From the NCBI GenBank assembly GCA_032622095.1, contig CP136069.1:43500194-43564193 (forward strand): a stretch of DNA of 64,000 nt. Reading direction: 5' to 3'. Each line of letters opens with the position of its first letter. Positions within the stretch are counted from its first letter, which is position 1. This DNA comes from Siphonodentalium dalli (lineage: Eukaryota > Mollusca > Scaphopoda > Gadilida > Siphonodentaliidae). The notes beneath the pieces are model-generated. The model worked only from the letters and a program-made list of their open reading frames with translations. It was not told the DNA's origin and ran no database searches. Both the position numbers and the translations under genes were made by a program. Shown here piece by piece: positions 10,362-22,130 of this stretch.

Positions 10362-10586
10362 ATGTTCGAATGCCCAGAGAGCATTATATACAACATATTC
10401 TATATCATTTACCATTTGAAAGAGGAAGCTCCAAAACATTGTATTATCAACTTATGCGGTCGAATAAACTATGAAGACGTTGTTTTTTTTGTCGAGGTAC
10501 CGACAACATGCGTTCTGACTGGTTCTGCAGTTAATTTTGATCTGAACTGTACTGTCAGTCTAGTATTATCGATGGAAGGAGAATAA
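10362..10586 (+). mobile_element. possible LINE C-terminal fragment
   Basis: A 74-residue frame begins MFECPESIIYN and continues with LKEEAPKHCIINLCGR. The opening resembles the 'H-L-x-F-E-C-P' close of LINE zinc knuckles, with the preceding Cys/His part out of frame. Weak evidence; it could be a chance frame in AT-rich DNA. Confidence 0.25.
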
Positions 10587-11640
10587 CTACATCTCCTATT
10601 GTTTTTTTTATTTTGATGTATTTTGGGTAGATAAAGGGGTCAGTCTTGTGTGAGTTAATCAGAGAATCTCCGTCACTTGGTGGATACTCCAAGGCCGCAG
10701 CTGTTCTGTACCCTGGTTGAATGTATATATTTTTGGTTTTATTTCATGCCAACAACAGCCAATAACTCTGACTGTATGGAAATAATCGGGTACTCAAACA
10801 TTAAGTGAGCCTTTATTAAATGTCACGAAATTCCATGGCGCTGGGTGTATATTTTATTTTACGACATCAAGGCGATAATTCGGCTGAGTGGTCCGGGTCA
10901 AATCAGCAAGCTCTGATATTACATTACCTTTAACTGCGAATGTTCTGGGCGTCATGTGCCGAAATGGACCCACTGGGATTTCGAAATCAGCCATAGACCA
11001 ATTAGATAATTGGTTGTACGGTCATATCTGCTCAAATGTGTCTTATCACTCCCCGACTACAGACAACTAGCTGTTATTCCATAAATGCCAGCTACATCAG
11101 AGGTCATGGCGACGAAAAATCACTCTCACGGTCCCAATGGAAGATCAAGTTGAATGCTTGATTGTGTCTAGGTTGGGAATTTTACCGAACATTCTGGAAC
11201 CGAAAAACATTTACGACTGAATCGTGTTAACATTCAACCAAATTACAGGCTATCTAATGGTTTAATCCCATATTCGGACGCCCGTGAGTCTAGACGAGGC
11301 AATTGTTACGACAAAGATTATTGCGAACTTTTCTATTTGTCGCCCATTGCATTTGCGATAGGCTCGGGTGACTGACTGTGTGTGTCATTCCAATCAATCA
11401 ATCAACAGGAACTCAATGTAATACAATAAGTAGACGACACAGGACGACATATGTGACCCACCAATGAATAGAACTCATCCTGAACGTGCATTATCCGTTT
11501 GTCTGTCTTGTCTTATATCTCACAAACATCACTCCGGGTGAAAAATAGATATTTCAAATGTACCCTTATATAACTGATGGGAGAATACGTTTTGGCCAAA
11601 TTGGGTAGGGTGTGTCACCCTCCCCAACTTTGGCAAAAAT
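10587..11640. other. no recognised feature (1 kb)
   Basis: No repeat partner, exon signature or motif-bearing frame could be supported. Confidence 0.4.
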
Positions 11641-13039
11641 CTTCAACATTTGAAAATGTCATGCCGGATTTTGAGGGGTTAATAACATCGGCCGTGGACG
11701 CGTTAGCGAGTCAATATATGAAATTCACACTCAGATGTATTGTACTACCACGCATCACCAAAATATACTGTCCGAAAACACACGAAGACACCCGGGCTCC
11801 ACAGGGCTCTCTTATATAGCCAATATCGGTGTTTGCGGGGTTAATAACACCGGCCGGAGTCGAGTGAGCGAGTAAAAGTTTCTAGGTTGCCCTCGTGGGG
11901 TATGTCGCTACATTATAACGTCGAGATATAGTGTCTACGGGCCCGTTAGGGCGCCCGGGCGGTTCCGGCTGTCCTGTACTCTTTTTGTTTGTATACTATT
12001 TTACCGGATTTTGAGGGGTTAATAACATCGGCCGTGGACGCGTCAATGAGTCAATATATGAAATTCACACTCAGGTGTATTGCAGTACCACGCATCACCA
12101 AAAATATACTGCCCGAAAACACACGAAGACCCCCGGGCTCCCCTGGCTCTCTTATCTAGCCAATATCGGTATTTGCGGGGTTAATAACACCGGTCGGAGT
12201 CGAGTGAGCGAGTAACATTTTCTATGTTACCCTCGTGTGGTATGTCGCTACATTATAACGTCGATATATAGTGTCCACGGGCCCATGGGGGCGCCCGTGC
12301 GGTCCTCTGCTCTTTTTGTTTATATGGTATTTTATATTGGGGTATGTCGCTACATTATAACGTCGAGATATAGTGTCTACGGGCCCGTTGGGGCGCCCGG
12401 GCGGTTCCGGGCTGTCCTGTACTCTTTTTGTTTGTATAATATTTTACCGGATTTTGAGGGGTTAATAACATCGGCCGTGGACGCGTCAACGAGTCAATAT
12501 ATGAAATTCACACTCAGGTGTATTGCACTACCGAGAATCACCAAAATATACTGTCCGAAAACACACGAAGACACCCGGGCTCCCCTGGCTCTCTTATCTA
12601 GCCAATATCGGTATTTGCGGGGTTAATAACACCGGTCGGAGTCGAGTGAGCGAGTAACATTTTCTATGTTACCCTCGTGGGGTATGTCGCTACGTTATAA
12701 CGTCGAAATATAGTGTCCACGGGCCCATGGGGGCGCCCGTGCGGTCCTCTGCTCTTTTTGTTTATATGGTATTTTACCGGATTTTGAGGGGTTAATAACA
12801 TCGGCCGTGGACGCGTCAACGAGTCAATATATGAAATTCACACTCAGGTGTATTGCACTACCACGCATCACCAAAATATATTGTCCGAATACACATGAAG
12901 ACACCCGTAATCACCCGGTATCTCTTAGCCAATATCGGCATGTGTGGCGTTAATAACACCGGCCGGAGTCGAGTGAGCGAGTAAAATTTTCCAGGTTGAC
13001 CCCGTGTGGTATGTCGCTACGTTATAACGTCGAGATATA
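11641..13039 (+). repeat. satellite array, 330-440 bp unit, 4 copies
   Basis: The landmark CCGGATTTTGAGGGGTTAAT recurs at 11664, 12004, 12447 and 12777 (spacings 340, 443, 330). Each unit continues through ATCGGCCGTGGACGCG, GTATGTCGCTAC, TTATAACGTCGA and CACGGGCCC. The 443-bp unit contains an extra internal duplication of about 110 bp (12239-12450). Units are moderately GC-rich. Frames inside are repeat-derived. The array is interrupted at 13039 and resumes at 15301. Confidence 0.9.
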
Positions 13040-15300
13040 GGTCCGAATCGGCATCTCCAGTTTAGACCTAGTTTAAACTACCAGTTTAAACTGGGTTTTA
13101 GTAGTAAAACCAAGTTTTTCTCCACCGCTGGGACGACATAGATTTGGTCGATTGCGTTACCTGTGTGCCACACTTGTCCAATTGCAAGAATAGGAGGCGT
13201 GGTCTGTCTGTTTATTATCGCTACTTGTCAATTCATTGTCCGGTCACGCGACCTGTTGTCGCTATATAATCTCCTAATCAGGGGAATAACCCGTGCGCTT
13301 TGAGAAATCACGCCGAATGCACGGTCTGTTGTATAACGGTTAGATATTATCTAATATCATGGACGAACGTGACTTTTGGAACTCAAATATATCTCTTGAG
13401 GGCATGGGTGGGGGCCCGCCACAAATACCCATAGAAACACCACCACCCCGGGGGGTACCATCCGGACGGGTGAAAATGGGTTTGGACCATTTTTGAGAAC
13501 GGGAAGGATTTCGGCGAATTTGACGGCATGAATGGGTGGCTCGCCCATAATACCCGATAGAAACATCACCCCTCACCCCGGGATAACAGGGGTATGGACG
13601 GTAAGGATTTAGGCTAATTAATTTGGCAGCAGGAGTGGGTGGCACGATCAAAATACACCATAGAACCACCCCTACCCACCCTCACCGGGGGGGAGGGGTC
13701 CCACCAGAGGAGGTGGAAATTGGGTACGCCCAAATACCGAATAGAAATACCCCAACCCTCACCCCCGGGGAAGGGTACCTCAAATAACGCATATAAACAC
13801 CCCACCCCTCACATCCGGGCGGGGTGGGTGGGTTACCACCCGAGGGGTGAAGATGGGATATGAACCATGTTCGAGAACAGTAAGGATTTCGGCCAATTTG
13901 ACGACATTTGTGTGGCCCGCTCCAAATATCCCATATAGACACCCTACCCTCATCCGTGGAGGGTACCATCCTGCTGGGGTGAAAATGGGGTATGGAGCAT
14001 TTTATTCATTATTCGCAAAAACATGCCTCTGTTGGTCAATATTACGGCATGTGTAGGTGGCCCGCCCCAAATACCCCATATAATGGGGTATGGACCGTTA
14101 TCGAGAACGGTAAGGATTTCGGCCAATATGACGTCATTGGTGGGCGGCCCGCCCTCAAATATAGCCATAGAAACACCCCCACCCTTACCGCGGGTGGTTC
14201 TACCCGAGCGGGTGAAAATGGGGTCCGGGGTGGAGTGGGGTGTTTCTATGGGGGGCATTTGCGATGTGCCACCCACCGTTCTCGAAAATGGTCCATACCC
14301 CATTTCACCCCCTTGGGGTGGTACCCCCTCGGTGGTACCCCCCCCCCCCCCGGATGTGAGGGGTGGGGTGTTTCTATGGGTTATTTGGGGCGAGCCACCC
14401 ACCCATACTATCAAATTGGCCGAAATCCTTACAGTTCTCCAAAATAGTCCATACTCCACCCCCTCAGGGTGGCCGTTACCCTCCCCCGGGTGAAGGCTGG
14501 GTGTCTCTGATGGGTATTTGGGCGGGCCACCAACCCATGCGTCAAATTGACCGAAAGAGACCTTTTTGTGAATAAGGAATCAGTTTCAAAAGTCATGTTC
14601 GTGTCTAACGTGTCAATCTGATCAGTCCGATCCCGCCATGCTCTCAGCCGCCAAATCGACATCCGAACGAGCGAATTGCAAACAGACATATATAGCAAGA
14701 AATCATCCATCACACTGGCACATATTTTGTTAGAATTTATCTCATAAGTACCGACATCGCCTCCCCGAATTCCACTAAGACTCTCTTGCATCTACATTGA
14801 GTGACAAACGCCCGCGCATAAACGCCTCCCCCAATTCGAAATAAACACTCCCATATTCACGAAGAAACAACATCAATATTGGGCGAAAAATATCGGCCGA
14901 ATAATTAAACCCAAAAAACTAGGTTTTAGTCAAACCTGGGGTAGGGTGGTTTAACTTTGAATTTTTTTCAAAGTATATTTAAAGGTGTATGTTCGAGGCG
15001 AGACGTATGGTACGTATAAATCATATATACCTAAGCTTATACTGATCATTATATAGCCAATTCACCACAAACAATTAGTAATATTACCATAACTTTATCA
15101 CGTTAATAAAACCTAGTTTCAACTTAAACTGAGTTTATCACAAAACTTGGTTTAAGTACGCTAAAACCCAGTTTTACTCCCATAAACCTGGTTTAACTAC
15201 TGTAAAACCAAGTTTAAACCCTACTTAAACCTAGTTTAAACTGGAGTTAAACCTGGTCTAGAATAAAACCTAGTCTAAACCAGAGATGCCGATTCGGACC
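13040..15300. mobile_element. 2.26 kb inverted-repeat element inserted in the satellite
   Basis: The satellite breaks after GAGATATA (13039) and resumes with ATAGTGTCC (15301); uninterrupted units read GATATAGTGTC, so ATA is an inferred 3-bp target duplication. The insert begins and ends with an 18-bp perfect inverted repeat, GGTCCGAATCGGCATCTC. Subterminal regions (13060-13115 and 15110-15285) are dense in AAACC(T/A)AGTTTAAAC-type words in both orientations. The middle (13370-14560) is a GC-rich array with opposed halves. Frames of 60-169 codons in the middle follow the array and show no transposase motif. Non-autonomous DNA transposon of uncertain superfamily. Confidence 0.8.
13370..14560. 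repeat. GC-rich inverted tandem array inside the insert
   Basis: Units with AAGGATTTCGGC(C/G)AATTTGACG, a CCCGCCC-AATACCC block and CC(G/C)GGGGGGTACC blocks recur in plus orientation (13480, 13880, 14110) and in reverse orientation after about 14240 (for example CAAATTGGCCGAAATCCTTA at 14411). The region can form a large imperfect hairpin. It includes a 14-base C tract at 14338-14351. Confidence 0.75.
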
Positions 15301-15356
15301 ATAGTGTCCACGGGCCCATGGGGGCGCCCGGGCGGTCCCGGGCGGTCCCGGGCGGT
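15301..15356 (+). repeat. resumed satellite fragment
   Basis: ATAGTGTCCACGGGCCCATG followed by GGGGCGCCCGGGCGG continues the satellite unit broken at 13039. GGGCGGTCCC is triplicated before the array ends. Confidence 0.85.
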
Positions 15357-16112
15357 AATTAGTCACACCCTGCCTGACACATTAGTTGGGATTTTTTTTA
15401 CCACGATTAGACTGAAACAACTGTTGTGACAGTCTTCCAACTATAGTAGCTTGTGTGAAATTTACTTTAGACCACAAGTACAGTATTTTTCTATCATCGG
15501 TCAAATGTTTGGACTGAAATGCCCATCTTAAGTTTTCCATTCCCAACCACCGGGGGGGGGGGGGGTGTGGTGTAGTGTTGTCAATTTCAAAAAAAAATTG
15601 GAAGGTTGGGGTAGGAGTTAGCGAATTCCAACTCAAAGGGTGCAAATGGAATTTTACATATATTGGGATATGATGTCTGTCCAAGGGAGCGCACTTGGAA
15701 TTTCGAAATTAGACACACCTCAATATATGACTTTAAATAAACTAGCAGACAGTTTCCATGGCAACAACGTTATTCGGTTGCAATTTACCCAGTAACTATC
15801 TGAACTGGGACAAAATGTATATGCTTAATTGAACTTAGTAGAAGATTTACCTTGTATTGGGGTAATAAATGTATGTCACCAAAAACAAGGTAGGATCAGT
15901 TACTTAATTGTTGTGTGACATTTAAGCCAATACTGTGTAAAAAGTTACTATTAACTGGATAAGAACAGTTACTAAAAATTTAGTAAAATCTTAATAATAT
16001 GGTGCCCAACGAGATTTACTCAATGCATGGGGTTAATTTTACTAACGTTTAGGTAGTTAAAATGACCCAAATGCTAGTAAAATCTTACTGATATAAGGGT
16101 AACATTTACCCT
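15357..16112. other. no gene; 14-base poly-G tract and weak repeats
   Basis: A run of 14 G lies at 15552-15565. Between 15780 and 16110 AT-rich words such as TAGTAAAATCTTA and GGGTAA recur, probably an old MITE; its ends cannot be set. Confidence 0.35.
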
Positions 16113-18646
16113 ATGTTTTTAGAGTGTATTATACGTTTGAGCGAGGTCCCGGGCGGACGCGCACTTATCGAAATTCTATATATTATTGACTATGAATTGA
16201 TATCAGCTGGAATTGGTTGCTCCATAACCGAGTTGAATGCAGTCCGTTCCATTTCGCATGTCACTTCTGACAGGTCTCTCCTCGGTATCTCGCTGCAGGG
16301 AATAAAGAACGATATGAGAAGAGTTTCAGAATACCATTCGATCTTAAATTGAATCGGGGTGTACCAATTTGTACTCTCCGTGAAAGTGTGCTCTTTTTAC
16401 TTTTTTTTTGGATCCACGGAGTATCGATCATTCGCTGATGAAAAACGGTCACATGCTATTTCAGATTTCTAGTCGTAATTGGAGCGCTTTGAGAACGTGA
16501 CGCGAGATGAACCCTAGAGCTCGTGGTAATCTATTTCGGTCGAGAATATTTTTCATTTAGCCTTGCCATCCTAAATATGTTAGGGTCTGTTAAAAATGCC
16601 CGTCGGTCCGATTTGGTACCAAACTTTTTTTTAATTTCCAAGCCAATTTTCCGCTTACATCTTTTCGACTAAATTGCTTTTCTAATAATGGAACAAATAA
16701 TGAAAACAAAACAAATTCAAAAAGTTTGGGAAAAGATGGACCGTACTTTGGCCCGTGGTCATACAGATAGTGATGGTGGTCCTTAAATCGCCAGTAACAT
16801 ACCGTCTTCCTTCCTCATGGCGATCAACGTTAGGACCCTCCTGCATGGTCTTGCGAACATTTACGTCCCGACGATCAGGACTGAGTACACCCCTCATAAA
16901 AGAAAAACAAAAGAAAAACATCTTGCATGCAAGAACTGCGGAGCAGGCTTAACAAAATATCGACGGTTCCAGACCTATCGGTACCGGAACGGTTCCGCGT
17001 GTGGTACCGCGGTACCGGTTTCGTTTCCGGTACTGAAAGTCTCAATTGATAATATTGTATATGGCTACTTGGATTTATACGAGTTATATGCACAATGTGC
17101 CAGGTACGAAATACATGTTGATCTTATGGCTGGAAGTAGATAAAATGTGGATTTAGAAGAATTTAAATAATAAATTTCGCCAATTGATTGACCAATCATG
17201 TATTTTCAATATAACAAAAACACTTCAAAAGAAGTATTTCAAGCAAAGATACATATAACATCAAGCAAAATGCAGTTGGCAATATGTCGTTTGAACGTGT
17301 CTTTGAACAATGAGTGTAAGATTCCATCTTACAAACATATTGTAATCGAATGGGTGTAGATGACGTAATCGCCATAAATGTAATTGATTTTATATCCAAA
17401 TTCGTAACAAGCAACGTCATTCCGGTGTATGGCTATGATATCATGCGCAGCTTCCTGTTAAAGGTGAAAGTTCGTTTCCAAGTTTACAACACGCGAATGA
17501 GGCCGTCGACACACACGTTGAGTTATTTACAATACCAAGTCAACTGCATGATGACTTCGGCAGCCTACAATGTTGATGTGGGGATCTTTTCTGTTTGATT
17601 TCATCTTATTGATATTCATAGATGTATGAATGCCATAATCTCATAGGAACAAGAGCTTTTTAAATACCCAAAAGTATGCAAATATCAACCAAAAAGTGAA
17701 TACATGGATTTACCTCCCGTACCTCCCGTATCATGGAAGCTTGCTAAGGACCTAAATTGTTATCGGATAGTTGCCGGTTTTGTATTCGTGCGCCAAGATG
17801 TGGGATTTCAACACTGGGCGAAAAAATAGTTCTGCGCGAATTTAAATATAATATTTAAGTACAAGGTAAGTATACGTGCGTATTGAGATATCAACGCGGA
17901 TCGGAGTGGCCATGATTAGCTATTCGATCTGACATCAATTTGACGATGATCGATGACTCTCTACTCCAGTCCAGTGTACATACGATGGCAACTTCTCCCC
18001 AGAGTGTACTTGGAGTAACAGTCTTGGAAATCTGGATTCAACACGAACTGTAGGTTTAACATGCGCCGGAGTAACCAGGATCGATAATTCGAGTTACACC
18101 TGATCGAGAACAGTTGACAATGATCGATCAAATCACAGCGGGGCCGCGCGTTTAATGACATTAACAACGGTGTTCAGTTAATTCCCATTCTGACCGATAT
18201 ATAAATGTGATGTCACGTCGTGGTTACATATAAATCCCGGAAATGGACCTGGGTTGGAAGAAAGTGTAGTGAGTCCAGATATATACGTATATCAATTGTC
18301 GGTACAACAAGGTTGCGGGCCCTAGCTGTGGGGGAAGTGTATATTTAGACTAATATCGATGTCAAACGAGAGTTAAGGCGATTCAATGTATATATACTGA
18401 CTATATATATATATACAAACTGGCCATTTTGCCAAATTTCTGTACCAAATTCTATCAAAACCAGCCGGCACCATTGTGCTATAAATTCTTAGACCGTATA
18501 TATATAGTAAAATACTGGATTTGATGCCAGTGTGGATAAAAGTCAAGTCGTTCATCTGTTGAGTTTGATGAAAATTAATAATGTGATATTTGGGAAGAGC
18601 ATTGGTGAAAATGTAAATTTCAAGAGAGACCCTATTGGTACAAGTA
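16113..18646. other. no recognised gene (2.5 kb)
   Basis: Frames at 16682-17143 and 17350-17598 lack known domains. Between 16975 and 17040 GGTACCG/CGGTACC words recur in both orientations, a local palindromic cluster. A (TA)n-rich patch lies near 18400. Nothing else is supportable. Confidence 0.35.
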
Positions 18647-18780
18647 CTGCAGATGAAATCAAAACAATCAGATGAAAGTGATACAGAGATGAGCGTCCCA
18701 CATCTAATCTAGCCAAGCTGGCAGAACCGCGTCACGAAATCACGAGGAATATCGTAAGGCCCGTGATAACAGATGAATAA
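18647..18780 (+). repeat. direct repeat, copy 1
   Basis: About 134 bp matching 19239-19372 in the same orientation (AATCAAAACAATCAGA, GAGCGTCCC, AACCGCGTCACGAAATC). Copy 2 contains a 32-codon open frame, KQSEESDTELSVPR in part; copy 1 is open over much of the same frame but ends in TAG. A relic of coding DNA is possible but unproven. Confidence 0.6.
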
Positions 18781-19238
18781 GGACCATGAAAACTAGCTTC
18801 TCAAAACAATACATTTGTTAGAGGGCGTAGCTTCAATTTTGGAAGCTTACTTTTCGGTAATATCCGCGGTGATCATCAATGTTGAAATTGCGCCACAGTA
18901 ACCCAGGTTTGGTGTGAAGAAAGCCCAATTCGTATACGGGTGATGCAATTAGTGACATAGTTAGTTCCCTTGCAACCACCTGTCCAGTAAACATTTGCAC
19001 TCAAATCGCTCACTGCCCTTATTTTTGTTGCATATAAACATGGCCAGTTTATTGCAAACCAAAGGCATGTGTACTGCAGACTTTATTTTATGTAATCAAT
19101 TATACCAGGGATTCGCAGAAAGGCGTCGCAGGCAATGATCAGCAATTGCCGGGCATCGAATTATATTATGAAATGTGTGAGAATTTGACACGTACTGCCG
19201 AATTGCGGGTATTAATCATGGACAATATCAGGACGTTA
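18781..19238. other. no recognised feature
   Basis: Spacer between the two direct repeats. Confidence 0.4.
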
Positions 19239-19372
19239 TTACTGCAAATGAAATCAAAACAATCAGAAGAAAGTGACACTGAGCTGAGCGTCCCGCGTCT
19301 AATCTCATCAAGCTGATAGAACCGCGTCACGAAATCCCGAGGAATCTCGCAACGCCCGTGATAGAAGAATAA
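19239..19372 (+). repeat. direct repeat, copy 2
   Basis: Partner of 18647-18780, about 590 bp away and roughly 85-90% similar by eye. An ATG at 19219 opens a frame through the repeat (MDNIRTLLLQMKSKQSEESD) that stops after 32 codons. Confidence 0.6.
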
Positions 19373-20102
19373 TAGGCGCTACGGGAACTTATCGACGAAA
19401 TTGTTCCTCCATCTCTCATCCGAATAGCTCTCTTTACAGTGTCATCTCAACAAGTTATATCAGGCTTTGTAGTCTAGGCGGTGCTAGGGGTAGGTGTCGC
19501 CCAGCGGTGAAATTTGTGCGACCATCGTTTACGTATGAGAAAACATTACTCTATAGTTTTCAAATGCAGAGGGCGCCGAGCCGAAACAGGTGACACAATA
19601 TCTATTTTTGTTTCATATGGTACCCTACCGAACAATTGACATATTTTCAGTGGTTGACAGGCAATAGACAACTGGCTAATAGGACACCAAAATGGGACCA
19701 ACGAAAACATCGTTGCACATTCATGTGGTAAATGTTGACACTTAATCAGATTCAACATAGTATTTCTGATTTCGCGACGTCATGGTGAAGAATTTAACCT
19801 GATGCGTGGACAATTCAAGGCGATTCAGATAAAGTGTCATGCATTAACTCCATACACATATATATAGCATATATACCAAATTCTTCCATGTTATATATTT
19901 TGTGAAAAGGTGGGATATTCGCAACATAAAACAAAAGTGTTCGTACAAACATTAAGTCTTTCCAAATTGTGAAATAATATACAAACAATTATCCCCCAAT
20001 TTCATAAATATTTACAAAGAGGTGTCTCTAAATATATTAGCTGCATAGTGTTTTTTTCTTTCTTTCTCAATGTTATATACTTGCCGATCAGAACACTAAA
20101 AT
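19373..20102. other. no recognised feature
   Basis: No repeat partner or credible coding frame. Confidence 0.4.
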
Positions 20103-20380
20103 ATGGTGTCCTGTTTCCACCACATACTTTTTTCGCTTCCTTCGTTTTGTTTTTTCGCTTTCTTCGGTTCTTTCGCGACGAAGCATGCGAAATAATCTCA
20201 ATTATTTTGGTTCCTTCGCCACGAAGGAACCGAAGGAAGCGAAACAATAAAACAAAGCAAGGGAAAAATCAAATGACGAAAGCGAAAAAACATCATTGTT
20301 ATTTCGCTTGCTTCGTTTGGTTTTTTCGATTTCGGCGGTTCCGATTATTTCGCTTGCTTCGCCGCGAAACAGGACACCAT
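20103..20380. mobile_element. short TIR element, ATGGTGTCCTGTTTC-ended
   Basis: ATGGTGTCCTGTTTC at 20103 is mirrored by GAAACAGGACACCAT ending at 20380. The 278-bp interior is full of TTCGC/GCGAA words and internal hairpins (GTTCCTTCGCCACGAAGGAAC). Frames crossing it are low-complexity (Phe/Arg-rich) artefacts. Confidence 0.7.
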
Positions 20381-20385
20381 GCTAA

Positions 20386-20432
20386 AAAGTTCCCAGGTTT
20401 TGGACCGGTAGAGTAAAATCTATACGGGCGCA
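20386..20432. mobile_element. fragment of the 47665-48203 foldback family
   Basis: AAAAGTTCCCAGGTTTTG and ATCTATACGGGCG correspond to AAAAGTTCCCAGATTTTG and ATCTCTACGGGCG at about 48116-48160. Only the outer part of the arm survives, wedged between two other elements. Confidence 0.5.
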
Positions 20433-20438
20433 CACTTA

Positions 20439-20946
20439 CAGTACCAGTCAGAACAAGTGGTATATTGAGGTGCGCCTTTATTGCGATATTGAGCGCGCTT
20501 AATTTCGAGAAATGCGCGATTATAGCGCAATACCAACAATCTGTCGCGCTTATTATTGCGATATTGAGCGCAAACTATTGCGATATTAAACGCGCAAAAT
20601 TTCATACAGACCCGATTGAGTTATATTTATATTAGATAAATAATGTGCATATAGTGTACATATAGCGCACATATAGCATTTACAACTATAATTATATACA
20701 AATCCTAAACATTGTCTCTATTTATGCAATAATCAATATATAGAAGAAGCAATCATTTGCTTTAAATGTCACAATTTAGAGCGCAAGATGCCGCAATATT
20801 AAGCGCGAAATATTGCGATATTAAGAGCAAAATATTGCAATAATATCGCAATCGGCGCTCTGAAAAGCGTTTCCACTTGCAATATTATTGCGATATTGTG
20901 CGCGAAAGTAGCGCGCTTAATATAACACTTCTTTTGACTGGTACTG
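20439..20946. mobile_element. Tc1-like MITE with TA target site
   Basis: TA-CAGTACCAGTCA at the left (TA at 20437) and TGACTGGTACTG-TA at the right (TA at 20947) match the CAGTACCAGTC ends typical of Tc1-like elements. The 508-bp body lacks a transposase and consists of TTGCGATATT and GCGCGC words in both orientations, giving strong self-complementarity. A related fragment lies at 33905-34066. Confidence 0.75.
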
Positions 20947-20948
20947 TA

Positions 20949-21545
20949 GTAGACATTCATAGCTTGATCTACATAAACCCCGATTAACCTATTACGGGGC
21001 CTCGTATACCCCTATCATTATTGTCATGGAGTCGATTGTCTGTTGTTAAACAGAGAATAATTGCAATCACAAGATCCACTGCGTATGTCGATAGGAGTGA
21101 CTGGGGGAGACTATTGTGTCCTAACTTCGGTACAGATCGAAAATGAGTCGGGTTTGTTCAATATAAATTGTGTCGGTGTTACACGAAGAGTCGTGTATAT
21201 AAATTCTCTTATACTTGCAGCCAAATTTTAAAACTGAAATAGCAGTCATTTGGAAATTCTCCTACAATATTTTCTTAGGGTGAAATTATTTTTACAGTTG
21301 GAAAATCTGAGATATTAGTTGGCAAATTGCAATTCAATGGTGTGTAAATCAAGTATAACAACCTTTGGGAGTTTGTTGTCCTGATGGGGGGGGGGTGAAA
21401 TGTAAAATATTGACTCCTAGTATGTTAGAAATGGCAATCATTGTTCATAAGACTTTGCAATGTCAAGATCAATCCTACAACTTAAAGCTGTGTGTTGAAT
21501 AACATACACATGAATACTTACAGTGTTTGAACTGTGTGTCCTTGC
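20949..21545. other. no gene; 10-base poly-G
   Basis: Nothing recognised apart from a 10-base G run at 21386-21395. Confidence 0.4.
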
Positions 21546-21884
21546 TTATCGGCTGCTTGCAACATTGGACATCACTACACGATGAGGATGAATCATTCCA
21601 ATGCCTATTGTCAGAACTAAGTTAATAAATTTAGAACTTATCAGGAAAATATATTCAGTGACGACGTGCCCGAAACAATATTTCCATGCACATGGTCTAT
21701 TCCCGTCTGCGGACGCGAATGCCAACATTGACGTGGCTAGAGGGTCCTCATTGTGGGAGGCGTCAATCTTGACATTTCCAACTGCACCTCCCCATTCTGA
21801 ACCGGACAAAACTCCAAAAAACCAATATTTTGACCAAACGTAGCAACATATGATACTGTGGTATAAAAACAACAAATTCCCCAT
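21546..21884 (-). CDS. weak candidate coding segment, unidentified
   Basis: A 112-codon minus-strand frame whose middle (about 21640-21810) looks more protein-like than chance frames here: GSEWGGAVGNVKIDASHNED and ASADGNRPCAWKYCFG. A possible acceptor (TTTTTTGGAG) precedes it on the minus strand, but no convincing donor follows. The plus strand is open over the same stretch, which weakens the case. No family recognised. It could be an exon, a decayed transposon, or chance. Confidence 0.2.
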   Translation of the reverse strand: MGNLLFLYHSIICCYVWSKYWFFGVLSGSEWGGAVGNVKIDASHNEDPLATSMLAFASADGNRPCAWKYCFGHVVTEYIFLISSKFINLVLTIGIGMIHPHRVVMSNVASSR

Positions 21885-22077
21885 TAATTACTGGTTGGAC
21901 GACCAGACAATGAGAACATTCCAACCTATATATTATGTTGTTTCATTTCCAACTAGTGGAGTGTCAGGCATGAATTTGTTTGTTGAACTGTTGAAATTGT
22001 GTACCAAAGTTGTGTCAAATCCAAACCTCATGTCGCCACGTACCTGTGTGCGACTACAAGCTGGGACTTTAAGGCCT

Positions 22078-22130
22078 GATTCTTCATCTCCAGTTTAAGC
22101 CTCCGAGTTTAAACCTAGTTTAAACCTACA
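22078..22130 (+). mobile_element. fragment of the 13040-15300 element family
   Basis: GATTCTTCATCTCCAGTTTA followed by GAGTTTAAACCTAGTTTAAA resembles the left end of the insert (CGGCATCTCCAGTTTAGACC). Only about 50 bp remain. Confidence 0.45.

Noticed and set aside
11577-12626. Plus-strand frames of 80 and 129 codons
   Set aside because: Both lie within the satellite units and recur with them.
13340-14791. Several overlapping frames of 60-169 codons, rich in Pro/Gly/Arg
   Set aside because: They follow the GC-rich inverted array in the 13040-15300 insertion, overlap on both strands, and show no transposase or other domain.
20002-20416. Phe/Arg/Lys-rich frames on both strands
   Set aside because: They come from the TTCGC/GCGAA-rich interior of a short TIR element.
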